Source: Gammaproteobacteria bacterium
GTDB lineage: Bacteria; Pseudomonadota; Gammaproteobacteria; Steroidobacterales; Woeseiaceae
Direction: 5' to 3'
Assembly: GCA_029881015.1 (NCBI GenBank)
Contig: JAOUNK010000019.1
Span: forward strand, 1 to 18,777
Length of the DNA: 18,777 bases
This document shows positions 15,877 through 18,777 of this stretch, piece by piece. Each line of letters starts with the position of its first letter. The first letter of the stretch is position 1. Made by a program: the position numbers and the translations under genes. The notes beneath the pieces are model-generated. The model did no database searches. It was not told where the DNA came from and saw only the letters and a program-made list of their open reading frames with translations.

Positions 15877-17955
15877 TTAGAAATCGTAGCGTAATCCGAG
15901 CTGGAGCGAGCGCCCGGGCAACGGCACGAGGTCTTTCAGCGGCGAGGTGTGCTGGCGAGCATCCTCATCGGTCAGGTTGGTACCGCGCAGGAACATGAAG
16001 ACGTTCGGTTGCTCAAACGCGTACGACAACTCCGCACTCACGAGAGAGTACGCATCCGTGGGCAGCTCGTTGGTCGCGGTCTTGTCCTGCTCGGCAACGA
16101 ACATCACATCGGCAGCAGCCTCGAACTGGTCTCTTGTGTAGTGCAGCCCGACGCCATAGCGCTGCGGCGTGATTCGCGGAAGGTTGCTACCGGTATTGGT
16201 GTCCTCACCGCGGACGTAGTCCGTGAACAGGCGCGTGTGCAAGTGCCCCTCGGGCAATTCCAGCAACTCGATGCGCGCCTCTGCTTCGAACCCGTACAGC
16301 CTCGCATCCGTCTGCGTGTACTCGAACACCTGGAGATTGTCTTCCACGAGCGCCGTCGGCGCGAGCAGAATATAGTCGTTAATGTCATTCAGGAAGGCGG
16401 TCACGGTCCATTCTATGCGTGAGCTGCTGCCCCTAAGCGTCAAATCGACGTTTGCCGACGTTTCCTTGTCGAGAATGCCGGATCCCTGGATCACGGAACC
16501 ACGCTCGACTCGTTGCACGGCAACGTGGGCACCGTCGGCATAGAGTTCCGTGGCATTCGGATGCCGCTCGGCCAGAGCATAGTTGAGTGCCACGCTATGG
16601 TCGTCGCCGATGGTTCGTATGAGACCAATGGATGCGCCGAATGCCCTGTCGTCGTACCTCGGCAGGTTTGGTGCTTCGATAGTCTGGCTCTCCAGTCGCG
16701 CACTGCCCTGAACTGACCAGCGGTCACCCGGTTTCCATTCCTCGAAGATGAACAGACTTGTCTGCTGCGTCGTGGAGGGTGGTACGTATGCCTCGTCGCC
16801 GATCGCCTCGAAGTCGACGTCCTTGTGCTGTACACCGAAAGCACCTTCTACAGCCCCGATCGCCCGGTGCTTGAACTCGGCCCTCGCATCAGTACCCTCC
16901 GAATTGAAACGGGTGCCGATCTCGTCGCCTTCAAGCTCGACGTGTTCGTAGTCGTTGCGTGCGATCTTCACCTTCAGCTCGCCAAGCTCGGCGAACTCGT
17001 AGGCGCCCTCGAGATCGAAGCGGCCCTGGTCGAGATCGACGCGAACCGGCGCTTCCTCTTCGGCTCCGCCGCCTGCTTCCTCATGGTGGTGCCCGGGTAT
17101 GCCGTACAGGTTGTCGTACGTGCTCACCGACAGGCCAAGGTAGCCGTTCGTGCCGGTCAAGGTAATTGCGGCGGCACCGCCTTGAGCCTCGCTGGACGTG
17201 TTCTCGACGACGCCGTAGGCCTCTCCTGCCTCCCCTTCGCCGGCTGCCTCCTCCAGTGCGCGCAAACGGGCCGACTCAGCGAAACCGGGTATCCCGACGT
17301 CGTCGGTATCGCGCCGGAAGAAGTCCAGGTGAAAGGCAACCGCACTCGTGCCAAACGCGACTTCGCCAGCGCCCTCCCGCTTGCCGATCGCGGAATCGGA
17401 ACCCACTGTGAGGCGCCCGCTGAAAGGCTCATCGAGCCCGCCCTCCAAAACGCGGTTGTCCACAACGTTGACGAGCCCGCCCGCGGCACCGCTGCCGTAC
17501 AGAAGCGTTGCCGGCCCGCGAACAATTTCGACACGTTCAGCGAGAATGCTGTCAACGCCCCCGGCATGGTCTTCACTCAACGCAGAGGCATCCATCGCAT
17601 CGAGGCCGTTGGACAATACCCGAATTCTCTCGCCGTACTGGCCGCGGATGACCGGGCGCGAGGCGACCGGACCGAAGTAGGTCGAACTGACGCCGAGCTC
17701 ACGCGACAGGGTCTCGCCGATGCTCGCCGCCTGCCGTTTCATCAATTCGTCCCCGCCGATCACCGCGGTAGGCTGTGCGAGCTCTTTGACCGTGCGCTCG
17801 AGTGGCACGCCTTCAACGACGATTTCATCGATCGCATGATGGTCGTACTGGTCGTCACCGTCCTGAGCGATGGTTATTCCCGCATGACCGCCCAGGGTCA
17901 CTGCCAGGGACACGACGGCCACCGGGTGCCGCGTCAAGATGTTGCTGAGATTCAC
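15877..17955 (-). CDS. TonB-dependent outer-membrane receptor, ZnuD-like (probable zinc uptake)
   Basis: The product is 692 residues from GTG at 17955, 5 bases after a GGAGG site; the in-frame TTG at 17967 overlaps that site and is rejected. A signal peptide precedes an EIVVEG TonB box region, then a plug domain (about 55-170: PTAVIGGDELMKRQ, RPVIRGQYGERIRVLSNG, RVEIVRGPATLLYGSGAAGG) and a 22-strand type barrel ending LQLGLRYDF with terminal Phe. An extracellular loop near residues 310-325 reads YGIPGHHHEEAGGGAEEE, and the N-terminus has DDQYDHHAID. His/Glu-rich loops and the plug sequence DAMDASALSEDHAGGVD recall the zinc receptor ZnuD. Zinc is likely but copper or another metal is possible. 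It lies 62 bases downstream of a small His/Cys protein gene in the same direction. Confidence 0.88.
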   Translation of the reverse strand: MNLSNILTRHPVAVVSLAVTLGGHAGITIAQDGDDQYDHHAIDEIVVEGVPLERTVKELAQPTAVIGGDELMKRQAASIGETLSRELGVSSTYFGPVASRPVIRGQYGERIRVLSNGLDAMDASALSEDHAGGVDSILAERVEIVRGPATLLYGSGAAGGLVNVVDNRVLEGGLDEPFSGRLTVGSDSAIGKREGAGEVAFGTSAVAFHLDFFRRDTDDVGIPGFAESARLRALEEAAGEGEAGEAYGVVENTSSEAQGGAAAITLTGTNGYLGLSVSTYDNLYGIPGHHHEEAGGGAEEEAPVRVDLDQGRFDLEGAYEFAELGELKVKIARNDYEHVELEGDEIGTRFNSEGTDARAEFKHRAIGAVEGAFGVQHKDVDFEAIGDEAYVPPSTTQQTSLFIFEEWKPGDRWSVQGSARLESQTIEAPNLPRYDDRAFGASIGLIRTIGDDHSVALNYALAERHPNATELYADGAHVAVQRVERGSVIQGSGILDKETSANVDLTLRGSSSRIEWTVTAFLNDINDYILLAPTALVEDNLQVFEYTQTDARLYGFEAEARIELLELPEGHLHTRLFTDYVRGEDTNTGSNLPRITPQRYGVGLHYTRDQFEAAADVMFVAEQDKTATNELPTDAYSLVSAELSYAFEQPNVFMFLRGTNLTDEDARQHTSPLKDLVPLPGRSLQLGLRYDF

Positions 17956-18017
17956 TGAATCCTCCAATCATGTTCCGTTTCAATAAGCGGCAGGCCGCCG
18001 CGAACAGGTCGAACAGA

Positions 18018-18329
18018 TCAGGAGTTTGGTGAAGCCCGGGATTCGTAAGGAGCGGAGGTCGGTGCCGCCTCGAACGGGCGCGCCGTCGTGCTGGCCGCAA
18101 CGTGCAGCCCGATCGGGAACGTGCCCGGCAGCGCGTCCGGAATGAGGGCATTGTCGAGTTGGTTGTACGTGGCGCAGACCTGGCAAACGCTGAAGCCATG
18201 GTCGGCAGTGTGCTCGAACTGGTGGCTCGCGATCGAGACCTGCATCAGGGCAAGCGCAAGTATTCCGAGGAGCGCAGGCGCGCGCCGCCGGAACTTCCGA
18301 TTGCAGATTGCTGATGAGGTCTCTAGCAT
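18018..18329 (-). CDS. Small exported His/Cys protein, DUF2946-like, upstream of metal receptor
   Basis: This 103-residue protein has an arginine-rich N-terminus and one hydrophobic segment (about 17-34) that could be a signal peptide or anchor. Next comes a cluster of potential metal ligands, H36, H40, H44, C49 and C52 in ASHQFEHTADHGFSVCQVCA, and a low-complexity Ala/Ser/Pro tail. The size, export signal and CxxC with nearby His recall DUF2946-type proteins, which commonly sit beside metal-linked TonB receptors. It is probably co-transcribed with the receptor. ATG 18329 has no obvious ribosome site, and the best promoter places the transcription start at almost the same base. Family assignment is tentative. 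Confidence 0.6.
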   Translation of the reverse strand: MLETSSAICNRKFRRRAPALLGILALALMQVSIASHQFEHTADHGFSVCQVCATYNQLDNALIPDALPGTFPIGLHVAASTTARPFEAAPTSAPYESRASPNS

Positions 18330-18335
18330 GGCTCG

Positions 18336-18365
18336 AATATACGGCCTGTCCGGGTGTGATTACAA
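18336..18365 (-). promoter_or_regulatory. Candidate promoter of the metal-receptor operon, with a partial Zur-like dyad
   Basis: On the minus strand TTGTAA (18365-18360, 4 of 6 to -35) and TATATT (18341-18336, 5 of 6 to -10) are 18 bases apart. They would start transcription close to 18329, the ATG of the small His/Cys gene. The -35 lies inside TGTTGTAATCACA (18367-18355), which has the ends of an enterobacterial Zur box but is two bases shorter in the middle. The promoter is plausible from sequence alone; zinc control is a guess. Confidence 0.4.
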
Positions 18366-18421
18366 CAGGTCAGACCCGCGCCGGTCGATAAGTTCCGCGC
18401 TTCGCGATAGTGGCCGTCTCG

Positions 18422-18777
18422 ATGACAAGAAATCTGAAAACCACTCTGGTCGCCACCCTGGCTTCGGTTTGCCTTGCCTCGTGCAATTCTTCACCGCGGG
18501 ACGCTCGATCGCTGCGGGAAACGGGCAGTACTCACTACGGTATAACCGCGACCGCCGAGATACTGCTCACGAGCGAAGCCGGAGACAAGGTCGCGACGAC
18601 GGACAACGTGTCTTTTCGCGACGGTGCCGGGAGCGGGACAGGAATCGTCATCCAACCAGACGTGGTTAAGCAGACCATACTCGGTATCGGGTCGTCCTTT
18701 ACCGAGTCCTCGGCTTTCGTTCTTGCCCATCTTGATGCCGCGCGGCGGTCTGAGGTGATGGAGAAGATCTACGGCGA
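18422..18777 (+). CDS. GH30 family glycosidase lipoprotein, N-terminal part
   Basis: The gene runs off the right edge; 118 codons are present. ATG 18422 opens a lipoprotein signal peptide with lipobox LASC (MTRNLKTTLVATLASVCLASC), so the mature protein should be membrane-anchored through Cys21. After a polar linker the text VVKQTILGIGSSFTESSAF, followed by LAHLDAARRSEVMEKIYG, matches the start of the GH30 (glucosylceramidase-like) catalytic domain, where the equivalent is a QTIxGFGGSFTESSA motif. Catalytic Glu residues lie further on and cannot be seen. Likely beta-glucosidase, beta-1,6-glucanase or related activity. The ribosome site is weak. It is divergent from the metal-receptor operon. 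Confidence 0.8.
   Translation, partial: MTRNLKTTLVATLASVCLASCNSSPRDARSLRETGSTHYGITATAEILLTSEAGDKVATTDNVSFRDGAGSGTGIVIQPDVVKQTILGIGSSFTESSAFVLAHLDAARRSEVMEKIYG

Noticed and set aside
16825..17958. A 377-codon plus-strand frame opposite the TonB receptor
   Set aside because: Antisense shadow of the receptor, with low-complexity composition and no domain signature.
1..18777. CRISPR arrays, tRNA or rRNA genes, transposases, prophage or defence genes
   Set aside because: None recognised in reading the window; the only repeats are the three-copy cluster at 7391-7502.

Overview
The window looks like chromosomal DNA from a GC-rich free-living gammaproteobacterium. GcvT, ThyA and Lgt read much like their enterobacterial counterparts, the lgt-thyA neighbourhood is the classical one, and glycine decarboxylase is split into two subunits. 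The mix of sortilin-like, DUF885, M23 and large HtrA-type proteins plus a TonB receptor, and the GGTGTCCGGTACC repeats, recall marine or sediment lineages such as Woeseiales. That placement is an impression and was not tested. Genes are tightly packed, and the only gap over 300 bases (2113-2451) is fully regulatory.

Layout. (1) 1-332: C-terminal end of a sortilin/BNR-repeat protein, converging on a secreted DUF885 metallopeptidase-like gene (370-2112, minus). (2) 2163-2428: probable promoter, tandem glycine riboswitch and intrinsic terminator, leading into a glycine-cleavage operon gcvT-gcvH-gcvPA-X-gcvPB (2452-7320). X (5331-5861) is a thiol-peroxidase (Tpx) fold protein wedged between the two P-protein subunit genes. 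It keeps the peroxidatic Cys but lacks other canonical active-site residues. (3) 7391-7502: an intergenic cluster of three GGTGTCCGGTACC repeats, two of which form a 21-bp inverted repeat. (4) 7524-11265: a 932-residue double-HtrA protease resembling eukaryotic Nma111/DEG7, translationally overlapped by an M23 endopeptidase with a DUF4124 domain. (5) 11269-13299 (minus): a DUF255 thioredoxin-domain protein of the YyaL/SPATA20 type, divergent from lgt-thyA-folA and a small zinc-ribbon membrane protein (13347-15752). (6) 15877-18329 (minus): a TonB-dependent receptor of ZnuD type with a His/Glu-rich loop, preceded by a small exported His/Cys protein; together these look like a metal (zinc) uptake operon. 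(7) 18422 to the end: N-terminus of a GH30 glycosidase lipoprotein.

How the genes fit together. Glycine sensed by the riboswitch should control the whole gcv operon, including the Tpx-like protein, which suggests a redox or structural role next to lipoyl-GcvH or the P-protein. ThyA and FolA use the same methylene-tetrahydrofolate pool that glycine cleavage supplies. The Nma111-like protease and the M23 enzyme look like an envelope quality-control pair. The most unusual parts are the degenerate Tpx inside gcv, the bacterial Nma111-type protease, and the repeat cluster between them.
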